A stretch of DNA of 64,000 bases. Source: Nocardioides abyssi. GTDB lineage: Bacteria > Actinomycetota > Actinomycetes > Propionibacteriales > Nocardioidaceae. The stretch is from NCBI RefSeq assembly GCF_030412915.1, contig NZ_JAUHJR010000002.1:62001-126000 (forward strand). The letters are read 5' to 3'. Within the stretch, counting starts at the first letter, position 1. The number at the start of each line of letters is the position of its first letter. The translations under genes were made by a program, and so were the position numbers. Positions 10,301-20,848 of this stretch are shown here, piece after piece. The notes under the pieces were generated by a model that was given only the letters and a program-made list of their open reading frames with translations, did not search any database and was not told the origin of the DNA.

Positions 10301-10914
10301 TCGACTCCTGGGTCGTCGGCCTCGTCTGCAACACCGTGATCATGGTGGCCTACCTGCTCATCAGCGTGGCGATCATCGTGCCGCTGTGGCGCAGCCACCA
10401 GCTGCGGTCCAACCCGCTGGGGGCCGCGACCGCCGCGATCTTCCTCTCGTGCGCGGTCCACCACGGCGCGCACTCGGTGCACATGCTGATGCCGACCTTC
10501 GGCATCGACGCCGCGGCGGGCTACGCGATGCGGACCGCCTGGGGCTGGCCGCTGGCGATCTCCGACATCGTCGGCGCGCTCGTCGGCGTCTGGTACTGGT
10601 CGCTGCGCCGCACCTACTCCTCGCTCATGCAGGGCGCCCAGCTCTTCGAGGACCTCCGCCGCCGCGAGCAGCAGGCGCTCGAGCTCAACGACACCGTCCT
10701 GCAGGGGATGGTCGTGGCCAAGATGGCGCTCGACCTCGACGACCCCGCCAAGGCGCACGCCGCGCTCAACACCTCGATCGACTCCGCCAGCCGGATCATC
10801 ACCGACCTGCTGGGCAGCGAGCACTTCGACGTCGACATGACCCGCAGCGCGCCCGCGAACCTCGGTCCCGTCGCCTCCACCCCCGCCCCTGCTCCGGAGA
10901 GGCCCACCCCATGA
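10297..10914 (+). CDS. Membrane protein with a degenerate HisKA_3-like dimerisation helix (no kinase domain)
   Basis: A 205-aa protein. Three hydrophobic segments (about 5-32, 42-60, 82-102) are followed by a cytosolic coiled region at 105-175. That region contains ELNDTVLQGMVVAKMALDL, which aligns by eye with the dimerisation helix of NarL-type kinases (family pattern ELHDxVxQ), but Asn131 stands where the phospho-acceptor His should be. There is no ATPase domain, and the chain ends in a Pro-rich tail. It is coupled by ATGA overlaps to genes on both sides. It is likely a dimeric membrane sensor or scaffold for the hybrid kinase next door (inference). Confidence 0.72.
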   Translation: MIDSWVVGLVCNTVIMVAYLLISVAIIVPLWRSHQLRSNPLGAATAAIFLSCAVHHGAHSVHMLMPTFGIDAAAGYAMRTAWGWPLAISDIVGALVGVWYWSLRRTYSSLMQGAQLFEDLRRREQQALELNDTVLQGMVVAKMALDLDDPAKAHAALNTSIDSASRIITDLLGSEHFDVDMTRSAPANLGPVASTPAPAPERPTP

Positions 10915-12425
10915 CCGCCGCCCCCAAGATCGAGCCCCGCCGCGTGGTGATCGTCGACGACACCGCCGACCTGCGCGAGCTGCTGCGGCTCGCGCTCGTC
11001 CGCGGCGGGTTCGACGTCGTCGCCGAGGCCGGTGACGGCCGCGCCGGCATCGAGGCCGTGCGCGAGCAGCGCCCCGACGTCGTCCTGCTCGACCTGTCCA
11101 TGCCGGTCATGGACGGACTCGAGGCGCTGCCCTCGATCCGGCGCCTCGCGCCCCAGGCCAAGATCGTGGTGCTCTCGGGCTTCGGCGCCACCCAGATGTC
11201 CGCGCGGGCCATGGCCGCGGGCGCGGACGGCTACGTGCAGAAGGGCGCCTCGCTCACCTCCATCCTCGACTACGTCCGCGACGTCGCGGCCGGAGGCCTG
11301 GTGCGCGCGCCCCGTTCCCTCTCGGTGGTCCCCGCACCGCCGAGCACCGCCTCCGAGGAGCCCGACGAGATGACCGCTGACGAGCCGGGCGGCGACACGC
11401 TGACCGTCGAGGACGAGCCCGCGCCGCGGCCGACCGTGCACGCGCCCGACACCAGCGAGCCCGCGCAGCCGCCGGTCGGCGCGCACGTCTCGTCCTGGGA
11501 GGCGCTGGGCATGGCGCCGTACGGCGTCCTCGAGCTGGCCGACGAGCCGCTCTTCCGGGTGGTGTACGCCAACACCGTCGCCCAGCGGCTGGTCGTGGAG
11601 CGCTGCGCCCCCGGCACCCCCCTGTCGCTGGCCGCGCCGCAGCTGGCCGGCCTGGTCGCCTTCCACCGGCTCGACAACGACGCGTCCTTCGAGGTCGTGC
11701 TGCCCGGCGGCGCCGTCCGCGCGACGCTGCGCCGCACCGGCTGGTCGGTGCTGGTCTACCTCGACTCCGCCTCCGACGACGTGGGGCTGCTGCGCCGCGC
11801 GATCGCCACGACCGCCCACGAGATCCGCGGCCCGGTCGCGGTCATCTGCGGCATCGCCGAGACGATCGGCTGGTCCGGCGCCGACCTCGACGCCGAGCAG
11901 CGCGACCGGCTGATGAGCTCGGTCGCCCGGCAGGCGCGGATGCTCGACAGCATCACCGCCGATCTGCTGACCGCCGCGCAGATCCAGCGCGGCACGCTGC
12001 GCATCGACCTGCAGACCGTCGACCCGCGATCGGTGGTGGAGTCGGTGGTCGCCGACCGCTACGACGTCACCCTCCGCGTGGACGACGAGCGGCCGGTGCG
12101 CGCCGACCCGGTGCGGTTCGAGCAGATGCTCACCAACCTGCTGAGCAACGCGCACAAGTACGGCGCCGCGCCGTACACCGTCCACGTGCGCTCCGAGGGC
12201 GAGCTGGTCTCCATCGACGTCATCGACTCCGGCGAGGGCGTGCCCGAGGAGTTCCGCGGGTCGCTCTTCCGCGAGTTCACCCGGGCGCACGGCACCGTCG
12301 CGACCGGCACGGGGCTCGGCCTCTACGTCGTGCGCACGCTGGCCGAGGCGCAGAGCGGCCGGGCGACGTACACCCCCGGCCCCTACGGCGGCTCGGTCTT
12401 CACCCTCAGCCTGCGGGCCTGCTGA
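10911..12425 (+). CDS. Receiver-first hybrid sensor histidine kinase
   Basis: A 504-aa protein with reversed hybrid order. The N-terminal receiver domain (residues 10-125) has Asp16-Asp17, phospho-acceptor Asp61 (LLDLSMP), Ser89 and Lys111. An acidic Pro-rich linker (140-195) leads to a PAS-like segment (195-285), a HisKA helix with His303 (TAHEIRGPVA) and a HATPase domain with N-box TNLLSNAHKYG, DSGEGVP and GTGLGLYVVR. It is soluble, so signals probably reach it through the two membrane proteins encoded upstream. The start at 10911 overlaps the preceding stop. No separate output regulator is encoded nearby. Confidence 0.88.
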   Translation: MTAAPKIEPRRVVIVDDTADLRELLRLALVRGGFDVVAEAGDGRAGIEAVREQRPDVVLLDLSMPVMDGLEALPSIRRLAPQAKIVVLSGFGATQMSARAMAAGADGYVQKGASLTSILDYVRDVAAGGLVRAPRSLSVVPAPPSTASEEPDEMTADEPGGDTLTVEDEPAPRPTVHAPDTSEPAQPPVGAHVSSWEALGMAPYGVLELADEPLFRVVYANTVAQRLVVERCAPGTPLSLAAPQLAGLVAFHRLDNDASFEVVLPGGAVRATLRRTGWSVLVYLDSASDDVGLLRRAIATTAHEIRGPVAVICGIAETIGWSGADLDAEQRDRLMSSVARQARMLDSITADLLTAAQIQRGTLRIDLQTVDPRSVVESVVADRYDVTLRVDDERPVRADPVRFEQMLTNLLSNAHKYGAAPYTVHVRSEGELVSIDVIDSGEGVPEEFRGSLFREFTRAHGTVATGTGLGLYVVRTLAEAQSGRATYTPGPYGGSVFTLSLRAC

Positions 12426-12448
12426 GCCGCGCCCAGACCCTCCCGGCC

Positions 12449-12504
12449 CCCGCCTCGTGCTGCCACGCGTGCGCCCCAGCGCACGCCCAGCAGCACGAGG
12501 CGGG
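12449..12504. terminator. Two-tiered hairpin between convergent genes (bidirectional terminator)
   Basis: CCCGCCTCGTGCTG (12449-12462) pairs perfectly with 12491-12504. Inside the loop a second 7-bp stem, GCGTGCG (12467-12473) with CGCACGC (12480-12486), closes a 6-nt loop. It lies between the stop of the hybrid kinase (12425) and the stop of hspR (12520). There is no U-tract, as is usual in actinobacteria. Confidence 0.75.
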
Positions 12505-12519
12505 CGGGAGCCCGTGGTC

Positions 12520-12951
12520 CTAGCGGCCGCGGCGCCAGACCACGACCGCGGCGGTCGGGTCGGGCGAGCGAAGCACCGGCAGCTTGTTGGCCACGACGTC
12601 CGTACGCCGCGGGGTCAGCGCCTGCCGGAGCGCGTCGCGGGTGGCGTCGAGCTCGGCGCGCAGCTCCTCGTTGCGCGACTGGAGCGCGAGCACCTGGTTC
12701 TGCAGGTCCATGATCCGGCGGACCCCCTCGATGCCGATGCCGGCCGAGGTGAGCGCCGCGATCTCGCGCAGCCGCTCGATGTCGCGCGAGGAGTAGCGCC
12801 GGCCGCCGCCGCCGGTGCGGCCGGGCGTGATCAGCCCGAGCCGCTCGTAGGTGCGCAGCGTCTGCGGGTGCAGGCCGGTGAGCTCGGCCGCCACGCTGAT
12901 GACGTACACCGCGGAGTCGGGGTCCAGCGGTGCGAAGAACCGGTCGGCCAC
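12520..12951 (-). CDS. hspR: Heat-shock repressor HspR (MerR family)
   Basis: A 143-aa MerR-family repressor that binds HAIR sequences and shuts off the dnaK and clpB promoters, using DnaK as co-repressor in the described actinobacterial cases. The MerR-type winged helix occupies about residues 15-90, with TGLHPQTLRTYERLGLI and GGGGRRYSSRDIERL, followed by a coiled coil (QNQVLALQSRNEELRAELD) and a short basic end. It is the last gene of the dnaK-grpE-dnaJ-hspR operon. HAIR sites at 9334 and 16848 make both heat-shock loci here its likely targets. Confidence 0.96.
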   Translation of the reverse strand: MADRFFAPLDPDSAVYVISVAAELTGLHPQTLRTYERLGLITPGRTGGGGRRYSSRDIERLREIAALTSAGIGIEGVRRIMDLQNQVLALQSRNEELRAELDATRDALRQALTPRRTDVVANKLPVLRSPDPTAAVVVWRRGR

Positions 12952-12962
12952 GACGACTCCCC

Positions 12963-14144
12963 TCAGGCGCTCTCGAACAGCCCGGCCCGCAGGGGCCTGC
13001 CGGCCATCGCCTCACGGTAGGCCTCGACGGCCTCGCGCGCCGCCGCGTCGAGCACGGCGGGGACCTGCACCTCGACGGTGGCCAGGAGGTCGCCGTACGT
13101 GCCGTCGGCCTTGGGCGCCCCCTTGCCGCGCACGCGGAACGTGCGGCCGTTGGGCGTGCCGGCCGGCAGCCGCAGGGTGACCGGCGCACCGGTCAGGGTC
13201 GGGATCTTGACCTCGGCCCCGAGCGCGGCCTCGTCGAAGGAGACCGGCACGTCGAGGGTGAGGTTGGCGTCCTTGCGGCCGAAGATGCGGTGCGGGGAGA
13301 CCTTCACGGTGACGTAGAGGTCCCCGGCCGGGCCGCCGCTCTCGCCGGCCGCGCCCTTGCCGCGCAGGCGGATCCGCTGGCCGTCCTTGACGCCGGCCGG
13401 GATGCGCGCCTGGATCGTGCGGGCCGAGGTGCCACGGCCGCTGCCGTGGCAGGTCGGGCACGCCTCGTCGTAGACCAGCTGCCGGCCGCCGCAGCGGGGG
13501 CAGGTCTCGTTGATCGCGAACGCGCCGCCGGCCGACGCGACGACGTACCCGGCGCCCTCGCACTCGGGACAGACCTTCGGCTTGGTGCCGGGCTTGCCTC
13601 CGGTGCCGGAGCAGTCGGGGCACGGCGCGTCGGAGGAGAGCCGCAGCGGGACGGTCACGCCCTCGATCGCGTCGGTGAAGCCGATGGTGACCGTGGTCTC
13701 GACGTCGGCGCCCTTGGCGGGGCGCCGGGTCTGCTGGGTGCGGCGGCCGCCGAAGCCGCCGCCGAAGATGTCGCCGAACATGTCGCCGAACCCGCCACCA
13801 CCGCCGGCGCGGTCGCGCAGCAGGTCCTCGAGGTTGACGCCGCCCGCGCCACCACCGCCGAAGCCGCCCCCGCCGCGGAAGCCGCCGCCGGAGCCGAAGA
13901 GCGAGCGCATCTCGTCGTACTTCTTGCGCTTCTCGGGGTCACCGACGACGTCGTACGCCTCGGCCACCGCCTTGAACTTCTCGTGCTTGGCGGTGTCTCC
14001 GGGGTTGGAGTCGGGGTGGTTGGCGCGCGCGAGCCTGCGGTAGGCCTTCTTGATCTCGTCGGCGCTCGCGTCCTTCTTCAGGCCGAGCTCGGCGTAGAAG
14101 TCCTTCTGGGCCCAGTCGGCCCGGAATCCGTCGTCGGTGCTCAC
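12963..14144 (-). CDS. dnaJ: Chaperone DnaJ
   Basis: A 393-aa type I J-protein that stimulates DnaK ATPase activity and delivers substrates. It has the J-domain (about 16-80) with the HPD motif at 43-45, a long Gly/Phe-rich region (about 85-150), four Cys-rich zinc motifs (CPDCSGTG, CPECEGAG, CPRCGGRQ, CPTCHGSG; about 175-250) and two C-terminal substrate-binding domains. The third zinc motif ends in Gln instead of Gly. GTG at 14144 was chosen because GGGAGGGAG lies 6 nt upstream; the GTG at 14150 abuts that site. It sits between grpE and hspR. Confidence 0.96.
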   Translation of the reverse strand: MSTDDGFRADWAQKDFYAELGLKKDASADEIKKAYRRLARANHPDSNPGDTAKHEKFKAVAEAYDVVGDPEKRKKYDEMRSLFGSGGGFRGGGGFGGGGAGGVNLEDLLRDRAGGGGGFGDMFGDIFGGGFGGRRTQQTRRPAKGADVETTVTIGFTDAIEGVTVPLRLSSDAPCPDCSGTGGKPGTKPKVCPECEGAGYVVASAGGAFAINETCPRCGGRQLVYDEACPTCHGSGRGTSARTIQARIPAGVKDGQRIRLRGKGAAGESGGPAGDLYVTVKVSPHRIFGRKDANLTLDVPVSFDEAALGAEVKIPTLTGAPVTLRLPAGTPNGRTFRVRGKGAPKADGTYGDLLATVEVQVPAVLDAAAREAVEAYREAMAGRPLRAGLFESA

Positions 14145-14194
14145 GCGCACCTCCCTCCCGTTCTCTGTCTGCTGATCTTGCTACCGACCGTTGC

Positions 14195-14874
14195 TCACTG
14201 CGGCGGGTCCGCGACCAGCACCTGGGCCGCGCGGACCACCCGGTCGCCGATCCGGTAGCCGGCCTTGGCGACCACCTTGCACGTGGTCACCTCGACCTCC
14301 GGGTCCTCGCCGAGGTGGCTGAGCGCCTCGTGCAGGCTCGGGTCGAACGCGTCGCCGGGGGTGCCGAACTTGGCCAGCCCCAGCTTCTCGACGGTCCGCT
14401 CGAGCTGGTCGGCGACGGCCCGGAAGCCGTCGTCGAGGTCCTGCCCGGACTTCTGCGCCGACTCGCGGGCCCGGTCGATGGTGTCGAGCACCTCGATGAT
14501 CGGGGTGAGCGCGGCGTACGTCGCGTTCTCCCGCAGCAGCTCGCGGTCCCGCTCGACGCGGCGCTTGTAGTTGACGAACTCGGCCTGCAGGCGCTGCAGG
14601 TCGGCCGTCCGCTCCGCGAGCTCCATCCGGGCGAGGGTCAGCTCGTCCTGGGCGGGGTCCGGGTCGCCCTGCTCCTGGGGCCGGCCCTCGATGTCCTCCG
14701 GGGACAGGTCCGGCCCGGGCGCGGCGGGGGTCTCGGCGACCCCCGCCTCGTCCACGTGGCCGGCCGCGTCGCCGGTGACCGGGTCGACCGGGTCGTCGGT
14801 CATCGGCGCGACGTCCTCGGGCCGGACGTCCTCGGGCTGGATGGGCTCGTCGGCCTGGCCGTCGGGGGCGGGCG

Positions 14875-14878
<4 letters not shown>
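14195..14878 (-). CDS. grpE: Nucleotide exchange factor GrpE
   Basis: A 227-aa GrpE, which drives ADP release from DnaK. The acidic, Pro-rich N-terminal tail (about 1-75) is longer than in E. coli. The dimerising long helix follows ([20 protein letters not shown], then [11 protein letters not shown]), and the beta-domain at the C-terminus includes FDPSLHEAL and VRAAQVLVA. Its GTG start overlaps the dnaK stop in a GTGA arrangement, so it is translationally coupled to dnaK. Confidence 0.95.
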
Positions 14879-16731
<1,853 letters not shown>

Positions 16732-16846
16732 GGGATGCAACCTCCGCTTGCTCGGGTGGAACTGGTGTCTGTCTGGATGTCTTCGGGTGGTGCTGGGGAC
16801 CGGCGCTCGAGGCACCGGAAGTCTCTGGTCAGAGTCTGGCAGACGA

Positions 16847-16868
16847 CTTGAGTCCGTCCAACTCAACT
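16847..16868 (-). promoter_or_regulatory. HAIR operator of the dnaK operon
   Basis: TTGAGT (16848-16853) and ACTCAA (16861-16866) are separated by 7 nt, the exact HspR-box geometry. A looser CTCAAC/GCTCAC cluster follows at 16862-16886 and could be a second weak half-site. It is about 117 bp upstream of the dnaK ATG. Confidence 0.9.
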
Positions 16869-16986
16869 TTGCTCACTGGGCTCAACGGAGGGTGGGCGCT
16901 GGTTGTTCCTGGCCGGCTGCTTTCTCTCGCGGCTCGGCTCGGCCCGACTCGGCTCCGGCCCGGCGCCGGTAGGGCACGATCGACGC

Positions 16987-17991
16987 ATGCGCCGGTCCGC
17001 GATCGTCTCGGTCGGGCTCGCCCTGTGCCTGCTGGGCGCCTGCAGCGACGCCCCCAGGGGCGACTCTTCCGGCTCGCCCGCGCTGCCGACCTCGTCCGCG
17101 CCGCCCTCGCCCGCGTCCACACCCACCTCGGCACCGACACCGACCGCGTCACCGACGGCGACGGCGACGACCGAGCCGGCGCGGCGGGTCTCCCCCGACG
17201 ACGTGCGCGTGGCGACGGCGGTCGCCGCGGTCGAGCACCTCGCGGGGCGGGTCGGTCCGCGGCCGGGGACGTCGGCGGCGTACCGGCGGGCGGCGGGGTG
17301 GGTGCAGGGCCGGTTCGAGGAGCTGGGCTGGACGGTCGAGCGGCAGGCGTTCCGCACGCCGGCGGGCGTCTCGTGGGGCGTGCCGGTGCGGGCGGGCCGG
17401 TCGACCAACGTGGTGGCGACCCGCGGCGACGTGCGGTCGGGGCGGCCCTGGCTGCTGGTCGGCGCCCATCTCGACACCGTCCCGCAGGCACCGGGCGCGG
17501 AGGACAACGCCTCGGGCGTCGGCGTGCTGCTCGCGGTGGCCGAGGCGCTGGCCGAGCGGCGGACGCGGATGCCGGTCGTGCTCGTGGCCTTCGGGTCCGA
17601 GGAGCCGCGGGGCCCGAGCGACGACGAGCACCACTACGGGTCACGGGCGTACGTCGCCGGGCTGTCGACCGCCGAGCGGGGCAGCCTGAACGGCATGGTC
17701 TCCCTCGACCGGGTCGGCGTCGGGTCGGTGCTGCCGGTGGGGAGCGCCGGCGAGGGGGACCCGGTCCAGCGGCAGCTGCTCGCGGCGGCCGAGCGGGCCG
17801 GCGTGCCGACGGTGGTGGACACCGAGCAGCGGTCGAGCGACCACTGGTCGTTCGTGCGGGCCGGCCTGCCCGGGGCGCGGCTGGGGAGCACCCCCTACGC
17901 GGCGTACCACTCCGCCAACGACGTGCCTGCCGTCGTCTCCCGCGACCAGCTGCGCCGGACGGCGCGCACCGTGGTCAGCTGGCTCCGCTGA
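16987..17991 (+). CDS. Lipoprotein M28-family aminopeptidase
   Basis: A 334-aa secreted lipoprotein. The signal peptide ends in lipobox LLGAC (Cys at about residue 19) and is followed by a Ser/Thr/Pro-rich spacer (about 20-65). The M28 zinc-peptidase domain shows GAHLDTVPQ, AEDNASGVGVLLAVAEAL, AFGSEEPRG, SLDRVG and the late His in AYHSANDVP, matching the two-metal site layout. The expected role is removal of N-terminal residues from extracellular peptides. The start at 16987 follows a CACGAT hexamer by 6 nt, consistent with a leaderless message. Its 3' end overlaps the convergent CapA-like gene by 17 bases. Confidence 0.87.
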   Translation: MRRSAIVSVGLALCLLGACSDAPRGDSSGSPALPTSSAPPSPASTPTSAPTPTASPTATATTEPARRVSPDDVRVATAVAAVEHLAGRVGPRPGTSAAYRRAAGWVQGRFEELGWTVERQAFRTPAGVSWGVPVRAGRSTNVVATRGDVRSGRPWLLVGAHLDTVPQAPGAEDNASGVGVLLAVAEALAERRTRMPVVLVAFGSEEPRGPSDDEHHYGSRAYVAGLSTAERGSLNGMVSLDRVGVGSVLPVGSAGEGDPVQRQLLAAAERAGVPTVVDTEQRSSDHWSFVRAGLPGARLGSTPYAAYHSANDVPAVVSRDQLRRTARTVVSWLR

Positions 17992-19345
17992 CGGCGTACG
18001 GCCCCGTGCTCGTCGACCAGACATCGGCGAGGATCCCCGCCACGCGCTCGCCGCGGACGAAGCGCGGCGCGAAGGTGGTCGGGTCCATCGCGTAGGGCAC
18101 CAGCCGCACGGCCTTGAGCTCCGAGCCCCAGAACGTCGCCTCGAGCACCACGCCCTCGAGCGTCTGCTCCATGAATTCCATGTCGAAGACGAAGTTGCCC
18201 AGCGAGTGCGCCACCGGGACGCCGTCGACGACGTCCACGCCCTGCACCCAGTGCGGGTGGCCGCCGACCACGAGGTCGGCGCCGGCCGCGACCAGGCGGC
18301 GGGCGACGGTGCGCTGGACCGGTTCGGGGCGGTGGGTGTACTGCGTGCCCCAGTGCGGCAGCGCCACGACCACGTCGGCCCGCTCGCCGGCGCGGGCGAT
18401 CGTCCGCTCGACGTGGCGCAGGTCGGCCTCGACCAGCCGCGGCCCCGTCCGCGGCGGCATCCGCACGCTCAGCGCGCCCGGGCTCGACGGCGTCGCCCGC
18501 GGCGTCTCGCCGATCGCGTTGAACCCGACGAACGCGAAGCGCACCCCGCTCCGCTCGACGTACGCCGCCCGGCCGGCCGCCGCGCGGTCCGGCCCGGCGC
18601 CGAACACCCCGATCGGGCTCGCCCGCAGCGTGCGGACCGTGTCGAGCAGCGCCCGCTCCCCGAAGTCGCCGGCATGGTTGTTGGCCAGCGAGAGAGCGTC
18701 GAACCCGGCCCGCCGCAGCGGACCCAGCAGCACCGGCGTGGCCCCGAAGGAGTCACCGCCCTGCGTGGGCGCCCCGTCGAGGCTGAGCGTGCTCTCCAGG
18801 TTGCCGACCGTGACGTCGGCGCCGCGCAGCCGCGCGGCCGTCGGGGCCAGCGCGCGCCACGGGTCGGGCACACCGCGCACGAGCATCACGTCGCCCACCA
18901 CGGTCAGGTCCACCGCCCGCGGGTCGTCGCGCACCGGGTCGCGGCCGTCCACCCGGGCCACGACGACGGTCGGCCGCACGGCACCCACCGGGACGACCGC
19001 CACCGTGCCCGGGTCGCGCTCGACCGCCCGCAGCCGCCGCTCGACCGGGCCGGTCGCCACGACCCGCCGACCCCGCCAGCGGGTCACCTCGCCGCCCACC
19101 AGCCGCGCCGACGTACTGCTCGACAGCCGCAGGGGCGGCTCGCTCGCGTGGCCCACCACGACCAGCTCCGGCTCGGGCTCGCGCTCGGGCTCGGGCTCGG
19201 GCTGCTCGTCCTCGGGGCCGGCGCTCGTGGTCGGCTGGCCCCCGGGCTCGGCCGCCGGCACCGGCTCGGACGCCCCGTCGGTGCACCCCGCCAGCAGCAC
19301 CGCGGCCAGCACCCCGGCCGACACCAGCGCTCTCCCGGGCCTCAT
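17975..19345 (-). CDS. CapA/PgsA-family lipoprotein (poly-gamma-glutamate synthesis-like metallophosphatase fold)
   Basis: A 456-aa lipoprotein. The signal peptide has lipobox LLAGC at about residues 18-22, then an acidic Glu/Pro linker. The CapA-type calcineurin-like domain shows DLTVVGDVMLVRG, NLESTL, SLANNHAGDFGE, VVALPHWGTQY and GGHPHWVQGVDVVDGVPVAHSLGNF. Family members are linked to capsule or poly-gamma-glutamate handling, but many actinobacterial copies are uncharacterised. No pgsBC genes are nearby, so a general cell-surface role is as likely. Confidence 0.82.
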   Translation of the reverse strand: MRPGRALVSAGVLAAVLLAGCTDGASEPVPAAEPGGQPTTSAGPEDEQPEPEPEREPEPELVVVGHASEPPLRLSSSTSARLVGGEVTRWRGRRVVATGPVERRLRAVERDPGTVAVVPVGAVRPTVVVARVDGRDPVRDDPRAVDLTVVGDVMLVRGVPDPWRALAPTAARLRGADVTVGNLESTLSLDGAPTQGGDSFGATPVLLGPLRRAGFDALSLANNHAGDFGERALLDTVRTLRASPIGVFGAGPDRAAAGRAAYVERSGVRFAFVGFNAIGETPRATPSSPGALSVRMPPRTGPRLVEADLRHVERTIARAGERADVVVALPHWGTQYTHRPEPVQRTVARRLVAAGADLVVGGHPHWVQGVDVVDGVPVAHSLGNFVFDMEFMEQTLEGVVLEATFWGSELKAVRLVPYAMDPTTFAPRFVRGERVAGILADVWSTSTGPYAVSGAS

Positions 19346-19443
19346 CCGGCCACGCTAGCCGCGGCGAGCCGCCCGCGGGCCGTCGACGCCCGGACACCCG
19401 ACGCGCGAGCCGGACGGCTCCAGGAGCCGGCAGGAGCGGGAGC

Positions 19444-19899
19444 TCAGCGCGCGAGCAGGCGCAGCGCGACGTCGACGAGCGAGACGTGGGGCAGGCGGGC
19501 GGCCTCGGCGAGCGGGATCCAGCGGGCCTCGTCGGTGGTGCCGTCGACCTCGGCGGTCAGCTCGCCACCGACGACGGTGGCGGCGAAGAGGACGCGGACG
19601 GCCTTCATCGGGCGGTCGGTGTCGAGGTGGCGCCGCGAGGCGGGGATGACGTAGGTGTCGACGGTGAGGAGCCGGTCGAGGCGGACGTCGTACCCGGTCT
19701 CCTCCCGCACCTCCCGCACCGCGCCGGCCTCGACGGTCTCGTCGAGCTCGACGCCGCCGCCGGGGAGCGTCCAGCGGGGACCGTCGGCGGCCTCGTTCCA
19801 CAGCGCCAGCAGGATCCGGTCCTGGTCGTCGGTGATGACGGCGTACGACGCGAGGCGGGTGTCGTAGGCGGTGTAGGGGACCGGTTCCGAGACGTTCAC
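19444..19899 (-). CDS. NUDIX hydrolase
   Basis: A 151-aa NUDIX protein that would cleave nucleoside diphosphate-X compounds. The NUDIX box is GGGVELDETVEAGAVREVREETGYDV (read in two parts: GGGVELDETVEAGAVREV then REETGYDV), with the REVREETG core intact. GTG at 19899 was chosen because the frame upstream overlaps the divergent aldo/keto reductase and carries no family signal. The two genes' starts lie 65 bp apart. The substrate is not predictable. Confidence 0.82.
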   Translation of the reverse strand: MNVSEPVPYTAYDTRLASYAVITDDQDRILLALWNEAADGPRWTLPGGGVELDETVEAGAVREVREETGYDVRLDRLLTVDTYVIPASRRHLDTDRPMKAVRVLFAATVVGGELTAEVDGTTDEARWIPLAEAARLPHVSLVDVALRLLAR

Positions 19900-19963
19900 G
19901 TGACCATTGTCGCGTCCTGCGCCTGTCGGGAAGGATTCGGCGCCCGGTGTCCTTGGAGCACCC

Positions 19964-20809
19964 ATGACTGTTCCGACGATCACCCTGAACAACCAGACGA
20001 CCATCCCGCAGCTGGGCTTCGGCACCTACCAGGTCCCGCCGGAGGACACGGCGGCAGCGGTGACGACGGCCCTCGAGGTGGGCTACCGGCACATCGACAC
20101 CGCGCAGATGTACCAGAACGAGGCCGGCGTCGGTGAGGCGATCACGTCCTCCGGCATCGCGCGCGACGAGCTGTGGATCACCAGCAAGCTCAACAACGGC
20201 TTCCACCGTCCCGACGACGCGCGCCGCGCCTTCGACGAGACGCTGGGCAAGCTCGGGGTCGACGTGATCGACCTGTTCCTCATCCACTGGCCGCTGCCGA
20301 CGCAGTACGACGGCGACTACGTCTCGACCTGGCGCACCCTCGCGGAGCTCGTCGAGCAGGGCCGGGCCCGCGCGGTCGGCGTCTCGAACTTCCAGCCCGC
20401 CCACCTCGACCGCATCGTCGAGGAGACCGGCGTCGTGCCGGCGGTCAACCAGATCGAGGTCCACCCCTACTTCGGCAACGAGGACGCCCGCGCGGCCTCG
20501 ATCCGCCACGGCGTCGAGGTCGAGGCGTGGTCGCCGATCGCCCAGGGCGCGGTGCTCGACGACGCGGTGATCGGCCGGATCGCCGAGGCCCACGGCAAGA
20601 CCCCGGCGCAGGTCACCCTGCGCTGGCACGTCGAGCGCGGCGACATCGTCTTCCCCAAGTCGGTGACCGAGCAGCGGATCCGCGAGAACTTCGACATCTT
20701 CGACTTCTCGCTCAGCGTCGACGAGGTCGCGCAGATCAGCGCGCTCGACAAGGGCGCGGCGGGTCGCACCGGCCCGGACCCCGACACGTTCGACTACATC
20801 CCCTCCTGA
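19964..20809 (+). CDS. Aldo/keto reductase
   Basis: A 281-aa TIM-barrel NADPH-dependent aldo/keto reductase, similar to the DkgA/2,5-diketo-D-gluconate reductase group. The catalytic tetrad is Asp45, Tyr50 (HIDTAQMY), Lys75 (WITSKL) and His108 (FLIHWP). Cofactor-site motifs GVSNFQPAHL, VNQIEVHPYF and FPKSVTEQRI are all present. GGAG lies 6 nt before the ATG at 19964. It is divergent from the NUDIX gene. Confidence 0.92.
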   Translation: MTVPTITLNNQTTIPQLGFGTYQVPPEDTAAAVTTALEVGYRHIDTAQMYQNEAGVGEAITSSGIARDELWITSKLNNGFHRPDDARRAFDETLGKLGVDVIDLFLIHWPLPTQYDGDYVSTWRTLAELVEQGRARAVGVSNFQPAHLDRIVEETGVVPAVNQIEVHPYFGNEDARAASIRHGVEVEAWSPIAQGAVLDDAVIGRIAEAHGKTPAQVTLRWHVERGDIVFPKSVTEQRIRENFDIFDFSLSVDEVAQISALDKGAAGRTGPDPDTFDYIPS

Positions 20810-20848
20810 GCACGACCGCGTGACCGGCCCGCCGCAGAGGGGCGGCCC

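Noticed and set aside
9966-12425. 819-aa fusion of the hybrid kinase with upstream sequence
   Set aside because: The extra part is an off-frame reading of two genes that have their own strong starts and overlapping stops.
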